DNA from: Candidatus Rifleibacteriota bacterium
GTDB lineage: Bacteria; Muiribacteriota; Ozemobacteria; Ozemobacterales; Ozemobacteraceae
NCBI GenBank assembly: GCA_018818125.1
Contig: JAHISQ010000053.1
Span: 1-64,000, forward strand
Direction of reading: 5' to 3'
Length of the DNA stretch: 64,000 nt
The notes below the pieces were generated by a model. The model was not told the DNA's origin. It did not search any database and saw only the letters and a program-made list of their open reading frames with translations. Every line of letters starts with the position of its first letter. Position 1 is the stretch's first letter. This document shows positions 53,916 to 63,461 of this stretch, in pieces. Position numbers and translations under genes: made by a program.

Positions 53916-53944
53916 TTGACAATATGTCTGAGCTGCTTTATAAT
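53916..53944 (+). promoter_or_regulatory. Promoter of the tRNA-tuf operon
   Basis: A perfect TTGACA (53916-53921), a 17-base spacer and a perfect TATAAT (53939-53944). This is the strongest promoter in the window and starts about 40 bases before tRNA-Thr. Confidence 0.93.
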
Positions 53945-53989
53945 CGCCCAATACCGTTAGCACGGTACAGTTCTTTGTGAACTGAAGCC

Positions 53990-54062
53990 GCCGGCGTAGC
54001 TCAATTGGTAGAGCAGCTGACTTGTAATCAGCAGGTTGCGGGTTCGAGTCCCATCGCCGGCT
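53990..54062 (+). tRNA. tRNA-Thr (anticodon TGT)
   Basis: A full cloverleaf: acceptor GCCGGCG/CGCCGGC, D-arm GCTC/GAGC, anticodon stem CTGAC around TTGTAAT with TGT, and T-loop GGTTCGAGTCC. CCA is not encoded. Confidence 0.95.
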
Positions 54063-54070
54063 TGGTAAAC

Positions 54071-54153
54071 GGAGAGATGCCCGAGTGGTTAAAGGGGGCA
54101 GACTGTAAATCTGTTGGTTAACGCCTACGCTGGTTCAAATCCAGCTCTCTCCA
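54071..54153 (+). tRNA. tRNA-Tyr (anticodon GTA)
   Basis: Acceptor GGAGAGA/TCTCTCC, anticodon GTA in the loop CTGTAAA, a long class II variable arm, and T-loop GGTTCAAATCC. 83 bases; CCA not encoded. Confidence 0.95.
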
Positions 54154-54160
54154 GTGAAGT

Positions 54161-54233
54161 GCCCGTGTAGCTCAGACGGTAGAGCACTTGCATGGTAAGC
54201 AAGAGGTCACCGGTTCAATCCCGGTCGCGGGCT
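54161..54233 (+). tRNA. tRNA-Thr (anticodon GGT)
   Basis: Acceptor GCCCGTG/CGCGGGC, anticodon GGT in the loop ATGGTAA between CTTGC and GCAAG, T-loop GGTTCAATCCC. It is the last RNA before tuf. Confidence 0.95.
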
Positions 54234-54291
54234 TTTAATTGTGTCTTGGGTTGCATTACGATTTCCCATAATTTCTCAGGAGGACAACCAA

Positions 54292-55482
54292 ATGGCAAAG
54301 GAAACCTTTTCTAGAACCAAACCGCACTGTAACGTTGGAACCATCGGTCACATTGACCACGGCAAAACAACGCTTACCGCTGCTATCACCATGTCATCAG
54401 CTCAGGCTGGTGGAGCTAAAGTAATGAACTATGCGGACATTGACTCGGCTCCTGAAGAAAAAGCACGTGGTATCACAATCAACACCGCTCACGTTGAATA
54501 TGAAAGCCCCCTGCGTCATTATGCTCACGTTGATTGTCCAGGCCACGCTGACTATATTAAAAACATGATCACCGGTGCAGCTCAGATGGACGGCGCAATT
54601 CTGGTTGTTGCCGCTACTGACGGCCCGATGCCACAGACTCGTGAACACATCCTCCTGGCCCGCCAGGTTGGCGTTCCCCATGTTATAGTTTTTCTTAACA
54701 AGTGTGATCTTGTTGACGATGAAGAACTTCTCGACCTGGTTGAACTCGAAGTTCGCGACCTGCTCAGCAAATACGAATTCCCCGGCGACACTACACCGAT
54801 TATCCGCGGTTCAGCTACTAAAGCTGTTGCTGCTGGTGGTGTTGGTCCTGATTGCGAATGTATCTTAAAGCTTCTTAACACTCTTGATGAATACATTCCG
54901 CAGCCAGAACGCGCTCTTGACAAGCCCTTCCTGCTCCCGATCGAAGACGTATTCACTATTACCGGTCGCGGCACAGTCGTAACTGGTCGTATCGAACGTG
55001 GTATCGTTAAAGTCGGCGAAAAAGCTGAACTGGTTGGTATCCGTGACACACGCGAAACTACCGTTACTGGCGTAGAAATGTTCCGCAAACTTCTCGACCA
55101 GGGTCAGGCCGGCGACAACGTTGGTCTTCTCCTTCGCGGCATCAACAAAGATGACGTAGAACGCGGCATGGTTCTTGCCAAACCCGGTAGCATCAAACCA
55201 CACACCAAGTTTTATTCTCAGGTTTACGTTCTGAGCAAAGAAGAAGGTGGTCGTCATAAGCCATTTTTCTCCGGCTACAGACCCCAGTTCTATTTCAGAA
55301 CCACTGACGTAACCGGCGTTGTACAGCTTGGCGAAGGTAAAGAAATGATCATGCCAGGCGATCGCGCTGAATTCCAGTGCGAACTCATCGCTCCGATCGC
55401 CTGTGAAGAAGGTCTGCGCTTCGCGATTCGCGAAGGTGGCCGCACCATCGGCGCTGGCGTCGTTACCAAGATCGTATCTTAA
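54292..55482 (+). CDS. tuf: Elongation factor Tu
   Basis: A 396-aa GTPase that delivers aminoacyl-tRNA to the ribosome. G1 [10 protein letters not shown]3 [13 protein letters not shown]4 [10 protein letters not shown], and the domain 2-3 region with [13 protein letters not shown] and [34 protein letters not shown]. The ATG at 54292 has AGGAGG 8 bases upstream. It is co-transcribed with the three upstream tRNAs, as in many bacteria. The frame is open from 54241 but that extension overlaps the leader. Confidence 0.98.
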   Translation: MAKETFSRTKPHCNVGTIGHIDHGKTTLTAAITMSSAQAGGAKVMNYADIDSAPEEKARGITINTAHVEYESPLRHYAHVDCPGHADYIKNMITGAAQMDGAILVVAATDGPMPQTREHILLARQVGVPHVIVFLNKCDLVDDEELLDLVELEVRDLLSKYEFPGDTTPIIRGSATKAVAAGGVGPDCECILKLLNTLDEYIPQPERALDKPFLLPIEDVFTITGRGTVVTGRIERGIVKVGEKAELVGIRDTRETTVTGVEMFRKLLDQGQAGDNVGLLLRGINKDDVERGMVLAKPGSIKPHTKFYSQVYVLSKEEGGRHKPFFSGYRPQFYFRTTDVTGVVQLGEGKEMIMPGDRAEFQCELIAPIACEEGLRFAIREGGRTIGAGVVTKIVS

Positions 55483-55495
55483 ACTCTGTAATTCC

Positions 55496-55517
55496 GGGGG
55501 CGGAATTTTCCGCCCCC
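55496..55517 (+). terminator. Hairpin after tuf
   Basis: GGGGGCGGAA/TTCCGCCCCC, a 10-bp stem with a 2-base loop, followed by TGTTTATCTTT. The T-run is imperfect. Confidence 0.75.
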
Positions 55518-55531
55518 TGTTTATCTTTAAC

Positions 55532-55554
55532 AAGCCGACCCTGTCGGCTTTTTT
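55532..55554 (+). terminator. Second terminator before rpmG
   Basis: AAGCCGAC/GTCGGCTT around CCT, followed by TTTTTT (55549-55554). A classic intrinsic terminator 15 bases before the rpmG start, so rpmG probably needs read-through or a cryptic promoter. Confidence 0.85.
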
Positions 55555-55569
55555 AAGCGAGGTACTGTT

Positions 55570-55719
55570 ATGCGTGAAAAGATTACTCTGGTTTGCAGTA
55601 GCTGCAAGCGCAAAAATTACATGTCTATGAAAAACAAGCGTAACGATCCTGACCGCATCGAGTTGAAGAAGTATTGCAGCACTGAGCGCAAGCATACTGT
55701 TCACAAAGAAGGCAAGTAA
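55570..55719 (+). CDS. rpmG: Ribosomal protein L33
   Basis: A 49-aa protein: [19 protein letters not shown] followed by [16 protein letters not shown]. It has the first zinc-knuckle pair CSSC (C9, C12) but the second pair is reduced to a single C36 (CSTE), so zinc binding may be lost. GAGG lies 7 bases before the ATG at 55570. Position between tuf and tRNA-Trp/secE is the common bacterial order. Confidence 0.95.
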   Translation: MREKITLVCSSCKRKNYMSMKNKRNDPDRIELKKYCSTERKHTVHKEGK

Positions 55720-55739
55720 GGGTTGGAGCTGGTTTACAT

Positions 55740-55812
55740 AGGCCAATAGCTCAATTGGTAGAGCACCGGTCTCCAAAACCGGGGGTTGGGGGTTCGATTC
55801 CCTCTTGGCCTG
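55740..55812 (+). tRNA. tRNA-Trp (anticodon CCA)
   Basis: Acceptor AGGCCAA/TTGGCCT, anticodon CCA in the loop CTCCAAA between CCGGT and ACCGG, T-loop GGTTCGATTCC. Lies between rpmG and secE as usual. Confidence 0.95.
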
Positions 55813-55846
55813 ATTGAATACCGCAACAGGAAGAACGAGGGTCACA

Positions 55847-56074
55847 ATGAGCAAAATTGCATCTTGGTGGAAAGATACCTCCCGCTTCTTACGAGAAGTC
55901 TGGATTGAAGTAAGGCCAACTAACGGTCGCGTTTCCTGGCCAACGTACGAGAATGTGAAAGTATCGACCAAAGTGGTCATAGTTTCATCTATCGGTCTTG
56001 GGCTTTTTATTGGTCTGCTTGATATCTTGTTTGGCAAGGTATTGACCATGATCATCGGTGGCGGAACGGTATAA
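55847..56074 (+). CDS. secE: Preprotein translocase subunit SecE
   Basis: A 75-aa single-helix subunit of SecYEG. It has FLREVWIEVRPTNGRVSWPTYENV, the conserved amphipathic region before the helix, then VVIVSSIGLGLFIGLLDILFG. The ATG at 55847 has GAGG 6 bases upstream; the frame from 55814 is an unsupported extension. nusG follows 9 bases later. Confidence 0.95.
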   Translation: MSKIASWWKDTSRFLREVWIEVRPTNGRVSWPTYENVKVSTKVVIVSSIGLGLFIGLLDILFGKVLTMIIGGGTV

Positions 56075-56083
56075 GGGCTAATC

Positions 56084-56629
56084 GTGGATATTTTAAAAGC
56101 AAAATGGTATGTCATTCATACTAACTCTGGTTCAGAATACAAGGTTAAAAAGAACCTTGAAAACCGTATTGAGCTTCTCGGAAAGAAAGACAGCATCTTT
56201 GAGGTGATGGTTCCAGAAGAGAGTGCCGAACGGGTGCAGAATGGCGAGCGTGTTACTCAAACCCGCAAGATTTATCCTGGTTATGTTCTGGTTCAGATGA
56301 ATATGGACGACGACACTTGGACAGTTGTTAAAAACACTCCTGGCGTAACCGGGTTTGTCGGACTCGGCAGCAAGCCGACCCCTTTGCATGATAAAGAAGT
56401 GCAGACCGTTCTTCGTGCTGCCGGCATCGGACCGCAACGATCTGCGGCAATGACCCCGATCGGATTTACCGAAGGGCAGACTGTTAAGATCATAGACGGG
56501 CCGTTCACCGACTTTATCGGCGTTGTCAAGGAAATCAATCAGGAAAAACGCAAAGCCAAGGTTCTCGTGTTTATCTTTGGCCGCGACACAGCTATCGAAG
56601 TTGACCTTATTCAGCTCGAAGAAGCTTAA
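56084..56629 (+). CDS. nusG: Transcription factor NusG
   Basis: A 181-aa protein: NGN domain (KWYVIHTNSGSEYKVKKNLE..., YPGYVLVQMNMDDDTWTVVKNTPGVTGFVG) and a C-terminal KOW domain (GQTVKIIDGPFTDFIGVVKEINQEKRKAKVLV). It begins with GTG at 56084 (AAGGG 6 bases upstream). It couples RNA polymerase to Rho and the ribosome. Usual position before rplK. Confidence 0.97.
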   Translation: MDILKAKWYVIHTNSGSEYKVKKNLENRIELLGKKDSIFEVMVPEESAERVQNGERVTQTRKIYPGYVLVQMNMDDDTWTVVKNTPGVTGFVGLGSKPTPLHDKEVQTVLRAAGIGPQRSAAMTPIGFTEGQTVKIIDGPFTDFIGVVKEINQEKRKAKVLVFIFGRDTAIEVDLIQLEEA

Positions 56630-56668
56630 TATTTTGTAGAACAAGTTCTCAGAAGGAGATCAAAGGTT

Positions 56669-57094
56669 ATGGCCAAGAAATTAGTAGCTATGGTTAAATT
56701 GCAGATTCCGGCTGGCAAAGCAAATCCGGCCCCCCCGGTTGGTCCCGCTCTTGGCCAGCATGGTGTTAACATCATGGACTTCTGTAAGAATTTCAACTAT
56801 CGGACGCAAAAAGAAGGCGATTCAATCATTCCGGTCGAAATTTCAATTTTCGCCGATAGATCCTACACCTTCATTACCAAGACGCCTCCGGTATCATTCT
56901 TACTGAAAAAAGCAGCAGGCATTCCTAAAGGCAACCAGACCCCTGGTCGCACTAAGGTTGGCGTAGTGACTCTGGCTCAGGTAAAAGAGATTGCTGAAAA
57001 GAAAATGCCCGACCTGACTGCAGCTTCTATTGAAGCCGCCATCAAGGTTGTTAAGGGTACTGCCCGCAGCATGGGCATGGAAGTTGTAGAATAA
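56669..57094 (+). CDS. rplK: Ribosomal protein L11
   Basis: A 141-aa protein with [26 protein letters not shown] at the N-terminus and the C-terminal RNA-binding part ([20 protein letters not shown]). AAGGAG precedes the ATG. It forms the stalk base with L10 and L12. Confidence 0.98.
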   Translation: MAKKLVAMVKLQIPAGKANPAPPVGPALGQHGVNIMDFCKNFNYRTQKEGDSIIPVEISIFADRSYTFITKTPPVSFLLKKAAGIPKGNQTPGRTKVGVVTLAQVKEIAEKKMPDLTAASIEAAIKVVKGTARSMGMEVVE

Positions 57095-57146
57095 AGCCAG
57101 CCCGTAAATGGCCGGCTGACCTCTAAAGAAAGGAGGAAGCAAAAAG

Positions 57147-57863
57147 ATGCCGAAATACTCCAAAAGATTCAGTGGTCTTAAAAAAGACCTGGTTCATCTG
57201 CAGATTTATTCTGTAGAAGAAACATTTGATAGAGTGAAGAAGACCGCAACCGCCAAGTTCGATGAATCAATCGATGTAGCGATCTGCACCGGACTTGATC
57301 CGAAGTATGCTGATCAGCAACTGCGTGGTAGTTGTGTTCTCCCGCACGGAACTGGTAAGACCACCCGTGTTATCGTTTTCGCAAGCGGTCAAAAAGCTGA
57401 GGAAGCTAGAAGCGCTGGAGCAGACTTCGTAGGTGCCGAGGACCTCGTTACCAAAATCGAAGGAGGCTGGGTTGATTTTGATGCCGCCGTTGCTACACCC
57501 GACATGATGAGATTTGTCGGTAAGCTAGGTAGAATTCTTGGTCCCCGTAACCTGATGCCCAACCCCAAAGTTGGAACAGTCACTCAGGACGTGGCCAAAG
57601 TAATTACCGAGCTCAAAGCTGGTAAAGTCCAGTACCGTGTAGAAAAAGCTGGTATTATTCATTCATCCCTTGGGAAAGCTTCTTTTGATGCCAAAAAGCT
57701 CAAAGAAAATTTTCTCGCCTTCTTCCAAGCTATAACCAAAGCTAAACCATCTGGTGCCAAGGGCGCCTATATCAAGTCAGCAACTGTCAGCTCAACAATG
57801 GGCCCAGGTTACGGACTCGATGTGAACGAAGCAAGAGTAGAATCAGAAAAGGTCGCTTCCTGA
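57147..57863 (+). CDS. rplA: Ribosomal protein L1
   Basis: A 238-aa protein with [25 protein letters not shown], the signature [19 protein letters not shown] and a normal C-terminus. AAGGAGG precedes the ATG by 8 bases. A long non-coding gap separates it from rplJ. Confidence 0.98.
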   Translation: MPKYSKRFSGLKKDLVHLQIYSVEETFDRVKKTATAKFDESIDVAICTGLDPKYADQQLRGSCVLPHGTGKTTRVIVFASGQKAEEARSAGADFVGAEDLVTKIEGGWVDFDAAVATPDMMRFVGKLGRILGPRNLMPNPKVGTVTQDVAKVITELKAGKVQYRVEKAGIIHSSLGKASFDAKKLKENFLAFFQAITKAKPSGAKGAYIKSATVSSTMGPGYGLDVNEARVESEKVAS

Positions 57864-57957
57864 TCTGATACTGCGACTGGTCGAAGACCGCAGGTTTTAA
57901 GTAATTGGCTTAACTGCCTCCCTGCCGAGACTGGACAACAGGACGATTAATAAATCG
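57864..57957 (+). ncRNA. L10 leader (rplJ 5'UTR)
   Basis: The segment with GACCGCAGG, a pairing partner CCTGCCGAG about 36 bases on, and a conserved TTAAGTAA/GGCTTAA stretch matches the L10 leader consensus, which binds the L10(L12)4 complex and represses rplJL. Confidence 0.7.
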
Positions 57958-57992
57958 AACCGTTTCCGGTTAAGGCTGGAAACGGTTTTTTT
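57958..57992 (+). terminator. Attenuator before rplJ
   Basis: AACCGTTTCC/GGAAACGGTT, a 10-bp stem with a 10-base loop, followed by TTTTT. It lies directly behind the L10 leader and 25 bases before the rplJ start, so it should work as an attenuator. Confidence 0.85.
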
Positions 57993-58016
57993 ATTCCTCT
58001 GAAGGAGGTGAAAACA

Positions 58017-58523
58017 TTGAAGGACATTTCTCACAAAGAAGCTTACGTAAAAGAATTTGCAGAAAAACTGGCAAAATCGCAGGTTGTCGTTCTCGCCAAC
58101 TGTGAAGGTGTTAAGGTTTCTGAAATGACTGCGTTGCGCAAGGCTGTGCGTGAAACCGGCTCTGAGTTGCGTGTTGTTAAAAACACTCTGCTGTGCCGCG
58201 CTCTGCACACAACCCCGATGAAAGACCTCGAAAGTCACATGAAGGGTTCCACAGCTGTAACCTTTGGTTACAATGACCCGATTGCTCCGGTCAAAGCGCT
58301 GTTTGAATTCGCAGATAAAGCTAAGAAGTTTTCTTTTAAAGCTGGTTTCATGGATGGTCAGACTCTTGACTTAGCTCAACTGTCCGCCCTTTCCAAGATT
58401 CCAGGCCGCAAAGAACTTTATGGTATGCTTGCATCTGCTGTCCAGGGTCCGATCCGCAAGTTCGCCATTGTTATCGATTCTCTTCGCAAAAAAAGAGAAG
58501 AAGAAGAAACAGCTGCTGCCTGA
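58017..58523 (+). CDS. rplJ: Ribosomal protein L10
   Basis: A 168-aa protein with AYVKEFAEKLAKSQVVVLANCEGVKVSEMTALRKAVR and VVKNTLLCRALH, the rRNA-binding domain, and a C-terminal helix that binds L12 dimers. The best start is TTG at 58017, 8 bases after AGGAGG; GTG at 58008 would overlap that site. Confidence 0.95.
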   Translation: MKDISHKEAYVKEFAEKLAKSQVVVLANCEGVKVSEMTALRKAVRETGSELRVVKNTLLCRALHTTPMKDLESHMKGSTAVTFGYNDPIAPVKALFEFADKAKKFSFKAGFMDGQTLDLAQLSALSKIPGRKELYGMLASAVQGPIRKFAIVIDSLRKKREEEETAAA

Positions 58524-58565
58524 ACTTAGTATAAATTTCATAAGACTTAACAAGGAGTTGTTAAA

Positions 58566-58922
58566 ATGACTAAAGAACAGATTCTCGAGTCAATCGAAAA
58601 GATGACCGTTCTCGAACTTTCTGACCTCGTAAAAGCTATCGAAGTAAAATTCGACGTAACCGCTAATGCCCCAGTAATGGCTATGGCCGCCGCTCCGGCT
58701 GCTGCTGAAAAAGATGAATTTGACGTAGTTCTTGAAAGCTTCGGCGCCAACAAGATCAACGTTATCAAAGTCGTTCGCGAACTGACAGGCTTGGGCCTTA
58801 AAGAAGCAAAAGACATGGTAGATGCAGCGCCCAAGGTTGTTAAAGAAGCCCTGAGCAAAGCTGATGCTGAAGCCATGAAAAAGAAACTCGAAGAAGCAGG
58901 CGCAACTGTAGGCCTCAAGTAA
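58566..58922 (+). CDS. rplL: Ribosomal protein L7/L12
   Basis: A 118-aa protein: N-terminal dimerisation helix region ([21 protein letters not shown]), an Ala-rich hinge, and the C-terminal factor-binding domain ([22 protein letters not shown]...LKEAKDMVD). AAGGAG precedes the ATG. It is followed by a strong terminator, not by rpoB. Confidence 0.98.
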   Translation: MTKEQILESIEKMTVLELSDLVKAIEVKFDVTANAPVMAMAAAPAAAEKDEFDVVLESFGANKINVIKVVRELTGLGLKEAKDMVDAAPKVVKEALSKADAEAMKKKLEEAGATVGLK

Positions 58923-58949
58923 TATCGAGTTAGATCTAAGATTTGTAAG

Positions 58950-58982
58950 GATTGCCCCGCTTGTCGGGGCAATCTTTTTTTT
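58950..58982 (+). terminator. Terminator after rplL
   Basis: GATTGCCCCG/CGGGGCAATC, a 10-bp perfect stem with a 5-base loop, followed by eight T (58975-58982). The strongest terminator in the window. Confidence 0.96.
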
Positions 58983-59081
58983 AGGGCCATTTGACACTCA
59001 TCAGTATCTTTCAGGTGGAAGTTGCAGCACGCGTTTGTTAGAATTGCTGAGCAAAGTCAATTTTGATTGGAGATTACAGAC

Positions 59082-61634
59082 ATGGCTGCAGTGGTAAATC
59101 CCGAAAAAGTGGATGTTTTTGCGCCTCTTTCCGGCTTTATTTTGCCTTTGGAAATAGTGCCAGACCCGGTTTTTGCGCAAAAGCTTGTTGGCGACGGGGT
59201 TTCGATAGACCCTACCAGTAATGTCCTCACTGCACCGGTTGCTGGCGAAATTATTCAGCTGCATGCAGCTTCTCATGCCCTGACGATAAGAACCTCCTGT
59301 GGGGCAGAAATTTTGATTCATATCGGCCTTGATACGGTAAAGTTGAGCGGTAAGGGATTTGATGCGCTTGTCAGTAAAGGCGCCATGGTTACTGTTGGTC
59401 AGCCGTTGATAAAATTCAACGCCGATTTTATTGCCACTAACGCGCGCAGTCTTCTTACTCAGGTGCTGGTTACCAATATGGAGTCCATACAGGAACTGAA
59501 GCGTGAATCAGGTTCCGTCGAAGAAGGTTCTGATGTGATCTTTTCGTTTCTGCCGGCTGCGGCGCCTGTTGGAAGCGAATCTGCTCTGAGCGCCTCTGCT
59601 CATCGCGTCGTTTCTGAGACGGTTGTGGTGGTGAACCCATCTGGTTTGCATGCTCGACCTGCTTCAGTGCTGGCCGGTCTTGCCCGTCAGTTCAGCTGTG
59701 AGCTTCAGGTTCAGAGAGGCGATAGAACAGCGAATGCCCGCAGTGTCTCTGCTTTAATGGCACTTGAAGTAGAAAAAGATGACAAGATTGTGCTTGTCGC
59801 AATCGGCGAAGACGCCGAAAAGGCAATCGAACATATTGTGCCGCGCCTCAAGGATGGTCTTGGTGAAGATCTCGCCGCTGCCGCAGCCGAGCAGAAACAG
59901 CAATTTGTCAAAGCCGAGACGACCAAAGTCGGGCAACTCGCCGGAATCGGCGCATCGCGCGGAGTCGCGATTGGCAAAATACTCAAGTTGCGGAGCGAAA
60001 CATATGATATTCCAGAAGCTGGCCGTGGCCATAAATATGAACAGTCCGAGTTTGGCAACGCCGTAAAGCGAGCTAGTCTGCAGCTTTCTTCACTGCAGGA
60101 CAAGCTAAAACGTGCCGGCAACCCGGAACGCGCCGCTATTTTTTCGGCTCATGCCGAGTTGCTCGATGATCCCGAACTGCTTGAATTGGTCGAGCGCGGT
60201 ATCATGGCCGGCAAAAGCGCAGCCTTTGCCTGGCATGCCGCTTTTACCACTCATGCTGATCGATTGCGGGGGCTGAATAATCAACTGCTGGCCGCTCGTG
60301 CCAACGATTTAAAAGACCTTGGCTACAGAGTCCTGCGCGTAATCCTGTCAATTGAAGAGAAGAACTACAACCTGATCGACAAACAAGTTATTATCGCCGA
60401 AGATCTCACTCCTTCGAATATCGTAAATATCGACAAGGAACTGGTGGTGGCCTGCTGCACTGTCTCAGGCGGCGCGACTTCACATGTCGCAATTCTTGCT
60501 CGATCCATGGGCCTGCCGGCGATCGTCGGGCTAGATCCTGCCGTGCTGGACCTCGAAGATGGCACCATGGTAGTGGTTGACGGCAATAAGGGCATTTTAA
60601 CAATTCAGCCAGACGAGGCTGAGGTTAAAAATGTTGAAGATACCATGCAGATCGAAGAAAAGACCCGCGAAGAAGAACGCTCCCATGCTTCAGAACGTGC
60701 AGTCACTTCTGATGGAGTCGAAATCAACGTGGTCGCGAATCTCGGTGATGTCAGTTCGGCTGAGCAGGCTGTCGAGCTTGGTGCCGAGGGTATTGGACTT
60801 CTGCGTTCCGAATTTCTGTTCATGAACCGCGCGGTTGCCCCTTCTGAAGATGAGCAATACACGGCCTATCTCGCAGTAGCAGAAAAAATGGGAAAAAAGG
60901 CGCCGATCATTATCAGAACGATTGATGTCGGCGGCGACAAGCCGCTGCCTTACCTGCCAATCCCGCAGGAAGAAAACCCGTTTCTCGGTGAGCGTGGCAT
61001 CAGGGTTTGTCTGAACCGTCCCGAGATTTTTATAACACAGCTGCGCGCTATTCTGCGAGTTGCGCAGGATTATGATGTCAGAGTCATGTTTCCGATGATT
61101 GCTGAAATAGATGAATGGCGTCAGGCCCGCAAAATTCTGCATGAAACTGCTGCCAGAATGAAGCTGCCGATGATCAAGGCAGGCATTATGATCGAAGTGC
61201 CCTCTGCCGCCATGCTGGCCGATAACTTCGCGGCTGAGACCGATTTCTTCTCGATCGGAACCAATGATTTGAGTCAGTATATGCTGGCAATGGACCGCGG
61301 TCACCCGAAGATGGCCGGTAAAATTGATGCCATGCACCCGTCGATACTGCGCATGATGAGCATTGTTGCCGAAGCTGGTCGTAAGCACAAAATCGAGGTT
61401 GGTGTCTGCGGCGGTCTGGCCAGTGATATTGAAGGCATAGCCGCGCTGATAGGTCTCGGCATTAATAAGCTGAGTGTCGATATTCCGGTCATTGCAACGG
61501 TTAAGGCAGTGGTGCGCAGGCTGTCTGCTGCAAAGTGCAGCGCTCTCGTGCAAGAGGCGATTAAAATGAACGATGCAAAAACAGTGCGGCTGGCGTTTAA
61601 AAAGCTGATGGCGGCAGGGAGAGGTGAGCAGTAA
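59082..61634 (+). CDS. PTS fusion: IIA(Glc)-HPr-EI
   Basis: An 850-aa phosphotransfer protein in three parts. IIA-Glc (1-150): phospho-His H80 in [12 protein letters not shown] with partner H65, 15 residues apart as in E. coli IIA-Glc. HPr (175-262): phospho-His H190 in GLHARPA and the regulatory Ser S221 in [10 protein letters not shown], 31 residues later, the H15-S46 spacing. EI (285-850): [12 protein letters not shown] with H468, and the PEP-binding half ([15 protein letters not shown]). The protein carries phosphate from PEP to IIA. It starts at 59082 (GGAG 9 bases upstream). Stop overlaps the permease start. Presence of the regulatory Ser makes HprK control likely. Confidence 0.94.
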   Translation: MAAVVNPEKVDVFAPLSGFILPLEIVPDPVFAQKLVGDGVSIDPTSNVLTAPVAGEIIQLHAASHALTIRTSCGAEILIHIGLDTVKLSGKGFDALVSKGAMVTVGQPLIKFNADFIATNARSLLTQVLVTNMESIQELKRESGSVEEGSDVIFSFLPAAAPVGSESALSASAHRVVSETVVVVNPSGLHARPASVLAGLARQFSCELQVQRGDRTANARSVSALMALEVEKDDKIVLVAIGEDAEKAIEHIVPRLKDGLGEDLAAAAAEQKQQFVKAETTKVGQLAGIGASRGVAIGKILKLRSETYDIPEAGRGHKYEQSEFGNAVKRASLQLSSLQDKLKRAGNPERAAIFSAHAELLDDPELLELVERGIMAGKSAAFAWHAAFTTHADRLRGLNNQLLAARANDLKDLGYRVLRVILSIEEKNYNLIDKQVIIAEDLTPSNIVNIDKELVVACCTVSGGATSHVAILARSMGLPAIVGLDPAVLDLEDGTMVVVDGNKGILTIQPDEAEVKNVEDTMQIEEKTREEERSHASERAVTSDGVEINVVANLGDVSSAEQAVELGAEGIGLLRSEFLFMNRAVAPSEDEQYTAYLAVAEKMGKKAPIIIRTIDVGGDKPLPYLPIPQEENPFLGERGIRVCLNRPEIFITQLRAILRVAQDYDVRVMFPMIAEIDEWRQARKILHETAARMKLPMIKAGIMIEVPSAAMLADNFAAETDFFSIGTNDLSQYMLAMDRGHPKMAGKIDAMHPSILRMMSIVAEAGRKHKIEVGVCGGLASDIEGIAALIGLGINKLSVDIPVIATVKAVVRRLSAAKCSALVQEAIKMNDAKTVRLAFKKLMAAGRGEQ

Positions 61635-63418
61635 TGAAAAAACTTATGCAAAGCGTGTTTGTTACTCTGCAGAAAATTGGTAAATCAATGATGCTACCGG
61701 TTTCGGTGCTGCCGGTTGCTGGTATTCTGCTTGGCGTCGGCAGTTCGAAATTTGCTGCTCTTCCAGAAATTGTCTCAAAAACCATGGCGCAGGCTGGTGG
61801 GGCTATTTTTACTAATCTGCCGGTAATTTGTGCTATAGGTGTCTGTCTTGGTCTGACCAACAATGACGGGGTTGCTGGTCTGGCCGGTCTGGTTGGTTAT
61901 GCTGTAATGGTCGCCACAATGGGAGTTATGGCCGAAAATTACCACTTTCAGACCAGCAATGTCATGGGCATGCAATCTATAGATACTGGTGTTCTCGGCG
62001 GTGTGTTGGCAGGTGTTGTCGCTGCCTGGCTTTTTAACCGTTATTATCGGGTGCAATTGCCGGCTTATCTTGGCTTTTTTTCAGGCAAGCGACTGGTGCC
62101 AATTCTAACTTCGTTTGCTGCTATCGGTCTGGGGCTGATTTTAAGCCTGTTATGGCCTCCGATTGGTGATTTAATCGGCAAATTTTCACGCTGGGCTGCG
62201 TCCGAAAGTCCGGCGACAGCTTTTGCAATTTACGGTGTGGTTGAACGTGCCTTACTTCCTTTTGGTCTGCATCATATCTGGAACGTGCCATTTTTCTTTG
62301 AGGTCGGCGAGTATGTTGCTGCTGGCGGCGAGACCATAAGAGGCGAAATTTACCGATTTGTCGCCGGTGACCCAACTGCCGGCAACATGGCCGGTGGCTA
62401 TCTTTTCAAGATGTTTGGCCTGCCGGCTGGCGCACTCGCCATCTGGTATACTGCCAGACCTGAGAACAAGGCCCGGGTCGGTGGCATTATGGGTTCTGCT
62501 GCCCTGACCTCTTTTCTCACCGGGATCACTGAGCCGATCGAGTTTTCTTTTCTATTCCTGGCTCCGTTGCTTTACGGAGTTCACGCGGTGCTTGCCGGTG
62601 GCGCCTATTACCTTTGCATCATGCTGGGCATCAAGCACGGCGCGACCTTTTCGCACGGCTTTATCGACTACGTGATTTTGTTTTCTAAATCGACAAACGG
62701 GTTGTGGATTCTGGTCCTTGGCCTAGCCTGGGCTTTTTTGTATTTTTTCGTGTTCCGCTTTTTTATTCTCAAATTCAATCTTATGACACCTGGACGTGAG
62801 CTGGTGTCAGAAGTCGATGTTGCTGCTGTTGCCGAGAACGAATTTGCCAGACAACTGGTGCTGGCTTTTGGCGGCAAGAGCAATATCATCAGTCTTGACG
62901 CCTGTATTACCCGTTTGCGCATGGAACTGAAAGATTCGCGTCGGGCTGATCCTGAACGTTTGAAACAACTTGGTGCTGTCGGCGTTCTTGAAGCGGGCAG
63001 CGGTTTGCAGGCGATATTCGGTACCAGATCGGAAAACCTCAAAACCGAGATGGAAGAGTATCTCGCAACGGCTGGTGACGATGCTGAACTTGATAATGTC
63101 GGCGCAGTCGGTCACGCGCGTGCAGCAGAGGCCGTTGCCGGTTTCCCGACTGTTCCGGCAGATCCTGCCGCCCGGGAAAAATGCGAAAAGTGGCTGACAT
63201 CGATTGGTGGTAGTGAAAATCTGTTAGAAGTGTCTGCTTGTGCGGAAACCCGTCTGCGCATAAAACTGCGTGAGCAAGACTGGATTGATCGCGAAGAGTT
63301 GTTGAGCAGTGGTATCAAAGGTATTATGATTCTCGATGACGGTATAATTCACCTGCTGACCGGCCTTGGAGCTCGCCAGTATGAGGTAGAGATGAAAGGC
63401 ATTCTCAGCAGAGAATGA
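61634..63418 (+). CDS. PTS glucose/GlcNAc-type permease, IIC-IIB-IIB
   Basis: A 594-aa protein. IIC (1-385) has 8-10 helices and the ligand motif [13 protein letters not shown] (297-309). The first IIB (about 402-480) has phospho-Cys C424 in [14 protein letters not shown] second IIB (about 513-594) has C536 in [13 protein letters not shown] preceded by SIGGSENL. The IIA partner is the N-terminal domain of the preceding fusion. The substrate is glucose- or N-acetylglucosamine-type by family, not certain. GAGAGG lies before the ATG, which overlaps the upstream stop. Confidence 0.92.
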   Translation: MKKLMQSVFVTLQKIGKSMMLPVSVLPVAGILLGVGSSKFAALPEIVSKTMAQAGGAIFTNLPVICAIGVCLGLTNNDGVAGLAGLVGYAVMVATMGVMAENYHFQTSNVMGMQSIDTGVLGGVLAGVVAAWLFNRYYRVQLPAYLGFFSGKRLVPILTSFAAIGLGLILSLLWPPIGDLIGKFSRWAASESPATAFAIYGVVERALLPFGLHHIWNVPFFFEVGEYVAAGGETIRGEIYRFVAGDPTAGNMAGGYLFKMFGLPAGALAIWYTARPENKARVGGIMGSAALTSFLTGITEPIEFSFLFLAPLLYGVHAVLAGGAYYLCIMLGIKHGATFSHGFIDYVILFSKSTNGLWILVLGLAWAFLYFFVFRFFILKFNLMTPGRELVSEVDVAAVAENEFARQLVLAFGGKSNIISLDACITRLRMELKDSRRADPERLKQLGAVGVLEAGSGLQAIFGTRSENLKTEMEEYLATAGDDAELDNVGAVGHARAAEAVAGFPTVPADPAAREKCEKWLTSIGGSENLLEVSACAETRLRIKLREQDWIDREELLSSGIKGIMILDDGIIHLLTGLGARQYEVEMKGILSRE

Positions 63419-63461
63419 CAGTATTTGGCATGGGGATCGTGACCTCTGTTGCAAAGGTTTC

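Noticed and set aside
54865..56115. 416-aa antisense ORF over tuf, rpmG, tRNA-Trp and secE
   Set aside because: It crosses a tRNA gene and several recognised genes on the other strand; it is a chance open frame from biased codon use.
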